DNA of 64,000 bases. It comes from Molossus alvarezi. Its lineage: Eukaryota; Chordata; Mammalia; Chiroptera; Molossidae. The DNA is taken from NCBI GenBank assembly GCA_037176705.1, contig CM073896.1:20968708-21032707 (forward strand), written 5' to 3'. Made by a program: the position numbers and the translations under genes. Below are positions 22,288 through 34,058 of this stretch, piece by piece. Under the pieces are notes generated by a model. The model searched no databases. It was not told where the DNA came from and was given only the letters and a program-made list of their open reading frames with translations. How positions within the stretch are numbered: position 1 is the first letter of the stretch; each line of letters begins with the position of its first letter.

Positions 22288-23750
22288 TTTTTTTTTTTTA
22301 TTTTTTTTTTATTTTTTTTTTTTGTTACAGATATTTTACCTTTTTACCCCATTGGCACCCCCACCCTACCCCCCTCCACCCTTTCCCCGGCTTAGTTGTC
22401 CATGTCCATTGGTCATGCATACATGCATATAAGTTCTGTGGTTTATCTCTTCCCACCCCCCCACCCCCCATCCCCTCTTCTGAGGGATGTCAGTCTGTGC
22501 CCTACTTCCATGTGTCTGGGTCTACTGTATTCCTCAGGCTGTTATGTTCATTATATTCCGTATATAAGTGAGATCATGTGGTATTTGTCTTTTTCTGCTT
22601 GGCTTCTTTCACTTAGGATAATACTTTCCAGGTCCCTCCATGTCGTCTCAAAGGATAAGAGATCTTTCTTTCTTACCGCTGCATAGTACTCCATTGTGTA
22701 TATGTACCACAGCTTTTTTATCCATTCGTCTACTGGTGGACACTTGGGCTGTTTCCAGATCTTAGCTATTGTAAATAGTGCTGCTATGAACATGGGGGTA
22801 CATATATTCTTCCTGATTGGTGTTTCAGGCTTCTTAGGGTATATTCCCAGCAGTGGGATCACTGGGTCAAATGGAAGTTCAATTTTTAATTTCTTGAGGT
22901 AGCACCATATTGTTTTCCATAGCGGCTGCACCAGTCTGCATTCCCACCAGCAGTGTATTAGAGTCCCCTTTTCTCCACACCCTCGCCAACACTTGTTGTT
23001 TGATGATTTGTTGATGGCGGCCATTCTGACCGGTGTGAGGTGATACCTCATTGTTGTTTTAATTTGCATCTCTCTGATGATTAGTGATGTTGAGCATTTC
23101 TTCATATGTCTTTTGGCCATTTGTATGTCCTGTTTGGAGAGGTGTCTATTCAGCTCCTCTGCCCATTTTTTAATTGGGTTCTTTGTCTTCCTTTTGTGGA
23201 GTTGTATGAGCACTCTATATATACTGGAAATTAACCCCTTATCTGATACATCATTGGCAATGATGTTCTCCCATACAGTGGGTTGCCTTTCCATTTTGAT
23301 GATTGTTTCTTTTGCTGTGCAGAAGCTTTTTAGTTTGATGTAGTCCCATGTGTTCATTTTCTCCTTTATTTCTGTTGCCTTAGGTGATGTATCAGTGAAA
23401 ATTCTGCTCCGTATGATGTCCGAAATTTTGTTGCCTACATTTTCTTCTAGAATTTTTATGGATTCACGGGTCACATTTAAGTCTTTTATCCATTTTGAGT
23501 TTATTTTTGTGTATGGTGTAAGTTGATGGTCTAGTTTCATTTTTTTGCATGTAGCTGTCCAATTTTCCCAACACCATTTATTAAAGAGGCTGTCTTTACT
23601 CCACTGTATGCTCTTGCCACCTTTGTCAAATATTAATTGAGCGTATTGCCTTGGGTCCATTTCTGGGTTTTCAGTTCTGTTCCACTGGTCTATATGCCTG
23701 TTCTTGTGCCAGTACCAGGCTGTTTTGGTTACAGTCGCTTTGTAGTATAA
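22288..23750 (-). mobile_element. Young 5'-truncated L1 (1.46 kb) with 16-bp direct repeats
   Basis: A minus-strand L1 with an impure poly(A) tail (T-rich 22288-22323 on the plus strand), 3' UTR and the last third of ORF2. The perfect duplication TCCCAAGGTATAATTA is at 22272-22287 and 23751-23766. Perfect repeats, a long tail and an unbroken 400-codon reading frame make it the youngest L1 here. Confidence 0.97.
22551..23750 (-). pseudogene. L1 ORF2p C-terminal fragment, frame intact
   Basis: The frame runs uninterrupted from the truncation point to its natural stop at 22551-22553, about 400 codons. It lacks the endonuclease, most or all of the reverse-transcriptase catalytic core, and an initiator; the apparent start is an artefact near the element edge. 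It contains the late-ORF2 block with TACAWYWHK-like residues ([18 protein letters not shown]), the [11 protein letters not shown] block, and the C-terminal cysteine motif [18 protein letters not shown] (Cx3C-x9-Cx3C), which is needed for L1 ribonucleoprotein function in the human protein. It ends [10 protein letters not shown]. It is a non-functional fragment, but its integrity dates the insertion as recent. Confidence 0.93.
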
Positions 23751-23766
23751 TCCCAAGGTATAATTA

Positions 23767-25250
23767 GAATTGAGTTGTACTCTAACCTAGCTTTGACTAT
23801 CCTGGATCTGATAACGGGAAAAAGGACTATATTCCAAAGGAGCCACTAAACCTTGGCAGCATGTACTTGAAGGAGCAGGATGGTACATGTGAGATTCTGA
23901 AGTTGCTTACTCAATAGAGCCCAAATATAGAATAGGGAGATACTCATCTGAAAATACAGGATTTAATAATCTAGCAATTACAGTTACTTAAAAAATGGTA
24001 TCAACTTTCCATGTGGATAGTGCCTAAAATATATAAAATGTAAGGACACATTCTGAGCAGGCTTGAAATGCCTGGATTAGTAGGGCAGAGGGTAGGGGAA
24101 AAGAATTGGGGAAGTGGTCATTCTAGAATACATAAACTACATTAAGCTAGAAGACATATCAGATTGCATACAAGATTCTTCATTTACAAAGTTTATAAAG
24201 TATGTGTTAATAAAATATTTAGTGGTGGCTCTCCTCCATGTGGCAGGACTGTAGGTAGGAGAGGCCGTTATAAAACAAGGTTAACTGAAACCAGTGACTG
24301 ATCCAATCATGAAATTATAGAGGCCACGTTGTTCATTCAAGAAGTCAGATGAACGCAGTTATCATGAATGACGTATCTGGAGTGACTGCCAAGGGATCAG
24401 GAACTGCAGAGCATTAAGGGCATGGTTAAAAGAGCACACAATTACATCATGTATACAGTCATCCCAAAGGGCACAGCTAAGAGTTGTCACCAGAAGAAAT
24501 TGAGGATCCATAACCTTAGAGCAGTGACCCCAATAAAAAGTGGTGCTCCACTGCCCAGTTTCTTGTCCTGAGCCAGTTTCCAATCCCAGAACCTTTTTGC
24601 CAAAAGTAAGCTGACCCCTAGGAAGAAGGACCTTATAATATCATAGCAACTATACACTGTAAGAATCCCTCAGTCTTTTTTTAAAAAAATTAAAAATTTT
24701 TTACTATAGTGATATAATGTGTCCAAACATTTTGAAGATTATGAAACATAGGAAGACATTGATGATTATTGCCTCTGTCAAAGCACAGACTAATTAGAGC
24801 TGGATAATATCTGGAGTCCTAGGCAATGTCTGGTTTTTAGTGGGTCTATTAGATCTTCATAAGCACTTGATGATTATTTTACCCATTTCCAAAAGTGTAA
24901 TTGGGTTACAGATATAGTACTTGTAGTTGGCAGAACCCATCCACTGAGTCCTTATCCTAAAATATAAAAGCTATTTTGGTAGGAGAGAACATGTGAAACC
25001 TCCGACACTGCTACCTCTGATCTCTATCGTAAATAAAAAATAATATTGTTTCTTCAGGAGATGGTGAACATGAGGGTCACCTTTAAAGATCTAAGTGATT
25101 GATGCATTGTGGTGTTTCTTTGTCATATCTCCATTTTATTAACTACTTTGGCCCCTTCAAAATCAGATGAATATTGAAGTAGGACAGCCAAGAAAACTCA
25201 ACCAATACATCCTCAGCACCTACCCTTGCAGTTGAAGTCACGCTTCTGGA
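23767..25250. other. Unassigned stretch, possibly 5' part of the ERV-L provirus
   Basis: No clear motif. It lies immediately upstream of ERV-L pol remnants and could hold decayed gag/protease sequence, but I cannot recognise it. Small minus-strand frames (24362-24583) have no recognisable similarity. No LTR was found here. Confidence 0.35.
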
Positions 25251-27170
25251 TGCATATCTTCATTAGAGTAGATTTAAAATGCCTCAGATACATGATATGT
25301 GGCCATTAATTTGTCAAATGTATTCTTTTACATTTACATCAGAAACAAATAAGAAAGTTTGCAATCACATGGAACATCCAGAAATATTCAGTTTTGCCCT
25401 GGAGATATGTTATTTATCCAGCTATATGTCGTAATAGAGTTTGAAGAGATCTGGGCTGTCTGAGCATCCCATAGAACATTATGCTGATCAACTACCTTGA
25501 TGATATTATGCTTATTAGGCTAGATGAACAAGAAGTGGCTAGCACACTGTAGGATTGGGTAAATCATATATCTTTCAGAAGTGATAGATAAACATTATGA
25601 AGAGTCAGTATTCTGCTACATTGGCAAACTTTTAAAAGAGCCCAATGATAAAAAATATATATATATATGTTAAAACATCCCTTCCATGTACTTTGACTCT
25701 TCTACCATGAAGGTAGAAGCATGATGCCTAGTAAGCCTTTTCAGAATCTGGAGGCAGCATACCCTCTACAATAAAATACTATTTCAATTTATATGTTAGA
25801 TAGCATGAAGCATTACCACCCGAGTGAAGATCATAACATGAAAGGGCTCATCAGCCCACTCCGGCTGTGGTGTAAGCATCACTGCTGCTTGGACTATACA
25901 ACTAGGCAGACCCCACTCAAACTCCATGGTTAGAAAAGATGCCATGTGAATTTCATGGCAAGCCACAGTCAGAACGGGCTGCTGAGGATCCGGAAAAATA
26001 CTATGCTGTCTGTAGACAAAAGTTAGATTTATCTTAAAAAGTACCCTAGGTGCCTGGCTAGTGTGGCTCAGTGGTTAGGCATTGTCCCATGCATCAAGAG
26101 GTCACAGGATTGATTCCTGGTTGGGGCACATGCCCAGGATGCAGGCGGCAGCAGATCGATGTTTCTCTGTCATCAATGTTTTTATCTCTCTCTCCCTCTA
26201 CCTTACTTTCTCTCCAAAAAAGAAAAATCAATAAAAGACATATTTAAAAAATGTATCCTTGGTTTGCTATTGAACCCTTGTAAAGACCATGGCGCATCAA
26301 ATAACTATGCAGACGGGCCTGCCTATAATAAAAGAGTTCTGTCAGATCAACTAAGCCATGAGTTTCAGTGGGCTCAGGGACAATTCACTTTAAGTTAGAA
26401 GTAGTATATCCAAGATTGAGCGCAAGCAATGACACGGATTTTCTTCTTGTAAGCTGCATGAGCAGGGAATCCAGATTCTTAGGTTACCCACCCTTTGTGT
26501 ACCTTCATTCATCCCTCTGATTATATGAGGGATTCCTTTTGATCAGCGGATAGAGACTAATGCATCCTGAAACTGGTGGGCAAATGGGTTCTACTGGTTG
26601 TTTCACAGACCAAGACATGCAAAGCTGCCAGCCTGATGGTTGGCATGGTCTGTGGAGATGCGGAAGGAGGCCCAGCCCAGAGGTGATATACTGCAGGGTT
26701 GGCACACTGTCCTCTAGGATTCAGTGTACGTATTGAGTACACAGTCTTCAGCAGAAAGAACATGTGAATTTAGGAACCAAGGAGTACAGAGAGTGGGAGA
26801 GTCCCCACCTACCCTGTCATCACTCTCAATGACTCACTAGAGTACTTTGTGTTTGCCCTACCCTTAAATCTGGATTCTAAGGGTTAGATCCTTTGGTCCC
26901 CATAGCAATCACATTTTTCTTTTCTGGGGAAACAGGGTTCCACTGAACTATTAACTCTGTCTGCTTTCTTATCACCCCGGGCTCCTTATGTACAGCATAC
27001 AGTGGAAAGCAGAGAATTTGCTATTCCTGTTGGTATCATTGACCCGGATCATCAGGACGAGGTTTGGCAGCTGTTACACAGAGGGGCCCAGGTGACCCAC
27101 TTGGTATTTTATTGCCCAGTTTTGCGTGTGAATGAGAATGTGTAGCAATGCTGGCCTTCAGTAAGCATCC
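25150..27170 (+). pseudogene. pol: Decayed ERV-L pol region (RT to dUTPase), VES inside
   Basis: An old endogenous retrovirus of the ERV-L class, sense strand. Around 25330-25440 the sequence tracks ERV-L reverse transcriptase, and 25488-25550 preserves the catalytic YxDD box as YLDD followed by the family-typical residues IMLI. A connection/RNase H-like stretch follows to about 26030, and a VES is inserted at 26049. Near 26995-27145 a segment resembles the dUTPase domain that ERV-L carries after integrase (IIDPDHQDE-like). Many stops and indels in all frames exclude function. I recognise no envelope region, consistent with the class. LTRs were not found. The integrase section (26260-26900) is very diverged. 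Confidence 0.65.
26049..26255 (+). mobile_element. VES SINE (group B)
   Basis: Head GGTGCCTGGCTAGTGTGGCTCAG, a B box (GGATTGATTCCTGG), CT-rich 3' half and the AATCAATAAAAGACATATTT end. It splits the ERV-L pol remnant. Direct repeats are not clear. Confidence 0.9.
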
Positions 27171-27734
27171 CCAGGAAAACAGACTCTCAGGTTGGAAGGT
27201 CTGACTTCTGCCACCAGTTGGGCCACAAATACCAACAGAAGTTTACCCGCTGGTGAAGGGAATCCAGAATGGATAGTAGGACAGGTAAATGATCAGTGGA
27301 CGTTGACACCTCAAGACTAGCTTCAGTGGTGAGGACTGTGGTTTTTCTTACCAACATCCTTCTTCTGAGTTTCCTTCAGGAAGCAAAGTCTACTATAATG
27401 TTGTAGGTGCTGATCCCTGCATGTGTATGAAACTGCACATCTGAGCAGTGGAAATGGAGATGTCCTCCTGAGAACTCCTCAGTTTCGGTTTAGGATGTCT
27501 CAGGCCTACTCTGGCCAATCCCATGTATATCCTCAGTGAATACCCTGCATGCCCGACTCTTCAGTGCCTGTGCACAGAGAACAAACTTGTAACACTGTGA
27601 TGTCAATATGTGCTTTGAATAATCGCTGTGCACATCATGTCTAGAATATCATGTTTCATATTAGGATGAACCCTTTAAGGGTTCTAAGTTCTTTGATACA
27701 GTAGCAACATATCACATACAGATAATGAGATATG
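27171..27734. other. Unassigned stretch downstream of ERV-L pol
   Basis: A relatively GC-balanced sequence in the position expected for the 3' part of the ERV-L element, but no LTR signature was recognised. Confidence 0.35.
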
Positions 27735-27888
27735 TTTATTAAATTTAAAAATTCAGTTCCTCAGTCACATTTGGCACATCTGAAGTGCTCAGCAAGCACA
27801 CGTGACTAGTGACTGTCACAATGCAAAGAGCATATGCAGAACATTTCCATCATCACAGACATGAAAAGTACCATATTGGACAGTGCTG
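27735..27888. mobile_element. hAT-Charlie-type DNA transposon relic
   Basis: AATTCAGTTCCTCAGTCACA, AGTGCTCAGCAAGCACACGT, GACTAGTGACTG and the terminus CATATTGGACAGTGCTG fit a widespread family of short hAT-derived elements (ends CAGTGCTGTCCAATA, core TAGCCACATGTGGCTAGTGG). The left terminus is missing. Subfamily uncertain. Confidence 0.55.
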
Positions 27889-30728
27889 GTATAGATGTTG
27901 GTATACAATTCCTATCCACACTAGGACAGTATAAACTCATAGGACTATGGCTACAACAACAAGTAGTATTTTTGCAGAAGGTAAGCTTCAGGAGAAGCCA
28001 TGGTAAGGCATGATAGGACAAGAGTTTTCAAAGATTTATTATCATAGGTTTTCTTACTGATTCCATGTGTCCATTATGTGTTCATTACCGAAAGTGGTGA
28101 ATATTCCCTATCCTTCTGGATGTAGGTACAAGCTACATAAAACATGTCTCCTATGAATTAAAACATATTGCCTTGGATATCCTTAATATTGAAATGATAA
28201 TATTATAGATAATTAATTATAATTTTGGTAAGTAGCTTCTGCTACCAAATAAGTATCCTATATTACTGTTTGCAAGTTTCTATGTTTCACTACATAAGAA
28301 ATGTGATTTTTGAAGGATTCAATAAACTGCTAATTACCTATGATAACCAAAAATAGAGGAGTAGCCTACAAATATCAAAATAAATATTCATTTAATGTTC
28401 CTGACTGATTAGAAATTTCATTGGGTACCCTCTCTATAAAATAGGCTGTAAATACTATAAGAAATACCTTTGATATTTTTACTGCTACTGATGTGTAATA
28501 CAGAATAGTCTGTCTTTCATAGATGTGGAAATTGCACGTGGAAAGCAATGTGTGGTGCACACGTGTAAGCATATTACATGTCTATATTTATTTTTCTAAG
28601 AATTACCAGTGCAAATGGATATGGGTTTTGAATACCATATTATTCACTTACAACAGGGTAAACTTTCCTTACACAAGAAGACAAACAAATCCATCAAAAG
28701 AAAAAAAAAAAAAGTTATAGACATGGCATTAAGTATCGCTGTATAATTTCACAAGGTATTGAAATGTATTGATTTTTTAAAGTATTTACAACACAATAGT
28801 GTTGCCAAAGCTTTAGTAATACTATATAAAAATAGGTGTTATACTGTTGATCAGTGTTTATAAACTAATTATCTTCTATTGAATAAATTAGGGCTTAAAT
28901 TGACTTAATGAACAATCCAATAATTTCAGGACAGTATTACTACCTATAAATATCCCAAGAATCTGCAAGTATATATTTTATCTACTATTGAAGTTTTATC
29001 AATAAGGACATATTAGAGTTGATTCATCTGAAAACAACTGTTTTTTGGAAAGCAGTACAATCACAATTAGGGTTTAAAGATGACTGAAACAAGCACTTAC
29101 CAAATCGGTTTGTCCTCTGCTATTTGACATAATTCTGGGTCAATAAGAAACAATAACAACAAAAGAGACAGAATGTAGAAACTCCTTAATTAAAGGTAAA
29201 TTATAATACTCCTGAAATTTGAAAACCACTTTTGAATTCTCCATGAAAAGGTAAGTAAACAATAAAATGTAACTCCATTATCCTAAATTAAAGTGATTAA
29301 TGACTTAAAGCCTTGAAGTTCATATTTACAGCTATGTCAAATGTCAGTTTATTGCAACTTTGTTAGGTAATATGCTACTTTATTAAATAATCTATATTTA
29401 GTTGTTTTAGGGGATAAAATCATCAGAAAGATTGCCATCAGAGATTATAATCTAATGGGGAAAATAAGCATTTTTTCCTCTATATGATTTACCAAAAGCT
29501 ATGAAAACACATGTAAAGATAAGAGTCCTTTTGACTGTGGACAGTGACATTTGACAAAGTCTTAAAAAATGTTTTGAATTGTTATAGAACATAAATATAC
29601 ATGGTCCTCTGGGGGGAGGGCAAACAAAAAATTCTGATACAAAAAAGATTGAGAAAGGGATATAAGATTGTAAAAATATAAAAATATACATATTTAATAG
29701 GAAATCACTATATACCTGACATTATTGGAAATGCCTTATTTAACTTGAAAAAAATACTGTGCTGCTGGTACTTTACTTCCATTTTAAATATGATAAACTG
29801 CCACATAGAAATTGTTAGAGCCAGAAGTTTTTAACTCCAAAACCATTGCTTATTCCGTCATGTCATTTGTAATGTGTGTCGAGAAACACACCTTTCTGTT
29901 AGGTTGATTACATATTAGTTTAATGTGCTTACAAGGTGTTTTAAAGGTTACCACCTTTAAAAATAACATAGTAGGGTAATAAAAATTATCCCAGAAAGTT
30001 TACAATAAAACTACAGTTTTCATGACAGTAGCAGTTAAGATACAGTCACTGTATCCATGAGGAATTCACTCTTACCTCTAAGGTAGAAATACCTCTGTGC
30101 AGTGGAGCATGTTCAAGGATAAGTATGTGAATGCCAAGACTATTTAAAAATGACTTGCATTGATTTGTCTTCTCAGATAGAGAAGTAATCCTCTTCTAAC
30201 AGTTTTAACATTCATATACTCTAACTTCCACCAAGAGTTGGAGTGTCTTAAAAAATTAAATCTACTTTAAATGCAATAGATTCTATTTTGCCCTAACAGT
30301 GAATAGGCCCATGGTTACAAGGGACTCGAGGTTTGCATGTTCTTTCCCATCATAAGCGAATATAGTGAAGAGATTACCTGTGAATAAAATAGAAAGAAGG
30401 GGGGGGGGGCAGTTGCTTTTCTTCAGTATTTGATCAGACAGGTGAGATTACTTTTCTAATGAATGTGGACAGAGCCTAAGAGGACATAGGAGACATGTGC
30501 ACACATTCTCATAGTCATTCTTCCCTCAGGTTCATTGCTTCTTTCATTATTATAGGAAGTACCTCCTTTTCCATTTGTAACAAAATGCTCACTCCACTCC
30601 AGTGACCTGTCCTTGTTCAGCTTGGATCTAATTTTAATACTTATTTTCCATGATGTCAAGGAGCTGTACAAATGGATCTATATTATTTGCCTTGCTTCCC
30701 AATAATTTAACATTAGAAGTAGTTTAAA
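27889..30728. other. About 2.8 kb with no recognisable repeat or gene
   Basis: The longest low-repeat interval of the window. AT-rich, with a short A-run near 28700 and a G-run at 30402-30410. No exon, CpG island or RNA gene recognised. The lack of insertions could be chance or reflect constraint. Confidence 0.5.
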
Positions 30729-30737
30729 AGCTAGAAG

Positions 30738-30941
30738 ATGCCTGGCTGGTGTGGCTCAGTGGTGGAGCATCAACCCATGCACCAAGAGGTCACCAGTTTG
30801 ATTCCCAGTCCGGGCACATGCCCAGGTTGTGGGCCCCATACCCAGTGGGGGGCATGCAGGAGTTGGCCAATCAATGTTCTCTCTCATTGATGTTTCTAGC
30901 TCTCCCTACTTCTACCTTCCTCTCTCTCTAAAATCAATAAA

Positions 30942-30971
<30 letters not shown>
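30738..30971 (+). mobile_element. VES SINE (group B) with (AAAT)n tail
   Basis: Head ATGCCTGGCTGGTGTGGCTCAG, a B-box region (AGTTTGATTCCCAGTC), CCCAGTGGGGGGCATGCAGG and a CT-rich end. The tail AATCAATAAATT has grown into (AAAT)n to 30971. An imperfect flanking repeat AAGCTAGAAG / AAGCTAGAGG is visible. Confidence 0.9.
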
Positions 30972-30972
<1 letters not shown>

Positions 30973-32084
30973 GAAGCTAGAGGGAAAATGCATTTTTAGT
31001 ATATAATTATGTTTTCACATCATGTGCTTTGTTACTTAGGACTCTAATATTTTCTATATGTATAAAGAAATGGATATATCCTGAAAGTGCAGTATAGAAA
31101 CATAAGCCTCTAAGAATAATTTTGTTCCACAATCTCTAATGCAAAATACTGAACAAAACTTAGTAATAGGTGGTCTGTGTTATAAGATGTTTTTCAATTA
31201 GCATGGATATAGTTGAATTACATAACGATCAATCTGCTTATTTATATAAACAGTGTAGGTTACAATAGTCACTCCAAAATCGTTTGCTTACTGTTTTATT
31301 ATCTGTCAGGTGTGGATTGAAGAACAAATTTAATCTCTCTAATAAGAAATCACAAAATGAGAGTACTTTTCATGCCATTATATACTGGGAAGATTTCTAC
31401 TAAAGATTCAGTTATACAATTTCCTGCTACTGGAGATAGTTTCTAAAATCTAAGAAGAGATACTAAAATAGAATTAAAGGAAAATCAAGCAAACAATATA
31501 TATTAACAAAACCAAAAACATACAATCCCATAATATATCCTATTCTCATATATTTAATGTATTTTTTCATTTACTTTTAGAGTGATTCTTCCTATTTATA
31601 CTAGGCCATAAGGAAAGAAAAATGAATAGATTTTCTCATAATGAGCTACATCTTATTTGATTATAACTTCCAAAGTGAACTACTTCCTTTATTCTTACAA
31701 TTTCCTTTCCATTGGAAAGAAAGAAAATTGTAGAAAGCAGTTTTCATAGGTAATATTAGATTCTCAATTATATGTTAGTGGTTATGCAAAGAATCATTTG
31801 TTAATGATATTCATTTCACAAGTGGCCGTCTCTAAGTTTGTATTATCCCTTTTTAGTGCCAAAGTGCACATGTTAACATTAATGACACTGATGCATTTGT
31901 CATTGAAATAACAAGCATAGAACTAGACCTAGAATTTTATTTAATATTTTCATTTACTGATAAAATGATGAAACAGTGAAAAATGATATTAGATTGTTTC
32001 TAGAAAGAAAGTAACTAGGAAAAAATTAATTCATTCTTGTACTAATCATAAATAAGATAAACTATATTAAGACTTTTAAAGAAA
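30972..32084. other. Unassigned AT-rich DNA
   Basis: No recognisable transposon, exon or RNA gene. Confidence 0.5.
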
Positions 32085-32650
32085 CTGTGGTTTCTTAGTA
32101 ACTTTCTGTTTCTGCCTTCTCCTAGCGTCTGGACACCACCATTACACTCCTTGATTCTATGAGTTTGATTATTTTAGATAGCTAACATAAGTGGAATTGT
32201 GCAGTACTTGTCTTCTGTGACCAGCATATTTCACTGTCCTCAAGGTTCGTCTGTGTGTGGCATATTCCCTTCTTTTTTGAGGCTGAAAAGTATTTTGCTG
32301 TATGAGTATACTACACTTTCTGTCTACAGACATTTAAGGGGCTTTCTCATCCTAGCTACTGTGAATAGTGCTGCCGCAAAAATGGCAGGTGTTTGTATTT
32401 CTTTGAGGTATACGTTTGGACAAATAACCAGAAGTGAGATTGCTGTATTACATGGTAGTTCTATTTTTAAGTTTTTGAGGAACCTCAGTACAGTTTTCCA
32501 TAGTGGCTGCAACATTTTGCTTAAAATAGATAAGTTGTAGAGATCTATTTTACATTATGTAGTGTACACTTAAAATGTGTTAAGAGGGTAGATCTTAGGT
32601 AAAGGGTAAGTGTTCTTACCAAGTAAAATTGTATTATCTTTGAAAGGGTA
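32085..32650 (+). mobile_element. Old L1M with 5' inversion
   Basis: 32085-32512 is antisense L1M 3' UTR and ORF2 end (CTATGAGTTTGATTATTTTA, GGAATTGTGCAGTACTTGTC, GTACAGTTTTCCATAGTGGC). At 32513 it switches to sense 3' UTR (TTTTGCTTAAAATAGATAAG, TAGAGATCTATTTTACATTA, TAAGAGGGTAGATCTTAGG). The outer antisense end and the sense start are adjacent in the L1 consensus, which fits twin priming of a plus-strand insertion. Confidence 0.68.
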
Positions 32651-32867
32651 TCAGCCATAAACTAAGTAGCTATCAGTTTGAAGAAGCAAATTATTATGAT
32701 AAAATTTTTAATTTTAACAATTACTTTGAGTTAAGAGCACTTATTTTATTTTTCTAAGCAGCATTAGAACTGTGTTTTTATTTTTTAGAAAACAACATGT
32801 AATAATTTTTATATTTTTAAATATATAAATGGAATCTCTTTTGTTACAATTTTTATTTAAATGTATT

Positions 32868-33075
32868 TACAGAAAAGTCCCCAAATTATAAGTATACTCC
32901 ACAAAATATTTTTTTACAAAGTGAACATATGCATATAACCAGCACTCAATGTTAGCCACACCCTAGAAATGTCTTAATACCTCATGCTGCCTCCCCTCCA
33001 ACTCCCAACTCCCATAACCACTATCACAAGTGCTAACAGCCTGAAATAGTTTTGTATATTTAGAATAAAATAGAC
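32868..33075 (-). mobile_element. Antisense L1M 3' UTR fragment
   Basis: TATAAGTATACTCCACAAAA, ACAAAGTGAACATATGCATA, CCAGCACTCAATGTTAG and AACCACTATCACAAGTGCTA follow the antisense 3' UTR of old L1M/L1ME-type elements. Diverged. Confidence 0.55.
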
Positions 33076-33094
33076 ATCATTAGGCATATACATG

Positions 33095-33175
33095 GAGAAC
33101 CACTAAAACTAATATACACCTGAAATTAATATAATATTGTATGTCAACTATAATAAAAAACAGAATTTTAAACTT
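33095..33175 (+). mobile_element. L1 3' terminus scrap
   Basis: AAACTAATATACACCTGAAA, TATTGTATGTCAACTATAAT and AAAAAACAG match the extreme 3' end of an old L1. Too short to classify. Confidence 0.55.
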
Positions 33176-33424
33176 GAAATAAGAGATGAGCAATAATACA
33201 CCTGGAAGGATTACAAGATAAATTAATTTAACATTCCTGGAATGCTATATATTTGGTAAATACAAAATTATGTACACTCTACTCCAAAATAAATTCCTTA
33301 GTTTCCCTATGACAATTCTAGTGCAACTTAAAATACATGAAAAGTTACACAAATCCCATAGGCAGAGGACAGAAATTGATTTCCACTCTTGTGTTCATTC
33401 ACTCATTAATCAAAACTTAGACTT

Positions 33425-33640
33425 ATTATATGCAAGATTGTGTGAATCCTGAAAACACTAGTAAAATTCATTTCCTGCCCTCAAGAGGCTCAGAGAGGAG
33501 AAGTCCAGAATGACAGGTAAATGAATGTCTGTAATTTAAACAATTCAGTGCTATAATAGTCTAGGGATGTGGAGCAGATGCCAGAGCAAAGACACAGGTT
33601 AGAAACAAAAGGAAACAATAAGAAATTTAATTCTTTTTAA
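33425..33640. repeat. Possible ancient LINE (L2-like) relic
   Basis: CATTTCCTGCCCTCAAGAGG, AATGACAGGTAAATGAATG and CAGTGCTATAATAGTC resemble a very old interspersed repeat with the motif CTGCCCTCAAGGAGCTCACAG. The match is weak. Confidence 0.35.
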
Positions 33641-34058
33641 AGATATAATCACTAAACTATTTAGATAAATTTATATTATAAGGGTATTAAATATTAAAGT
33701 ATATTGTAGATTATTAACTTATGTGAGTTTTAAGACATATTTAAATAAATGCAATATTCATGTTAAGATAAAAATACTGCATAAATATGTATAATACTCG
33801 TTTTCTTTTCCCCACAATTTAAGAGGATATTTTAAATCCCTTAATTGTTTTTCCGCTTTACCAGAACAGAATTGTAAAACTGAAAATGTCAGAAAGATCA
33901 GCTGGCCTATAAATGGAAGATAATAAAGGAATGTTTTTCCATTAACATTGTTTTGATATTATTAAAAAAATGAAAAGCATTGTTTGGTGGGAGGTTTTTA
34001 ACCTGAGTAAATGTGTTAGATTATTAAATGAAGCATAACATGCAAGATGCTCTTTATG

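Noticed and set aside
26321..26345. CCTATAATAAAAGAGTTCTG, considered as a HeliBat-type Helitron end
   Set aside because: Only a few bases resemble a Helitron start, no hairpin plus CTAR end follows, and it lies within ERV-L pol.
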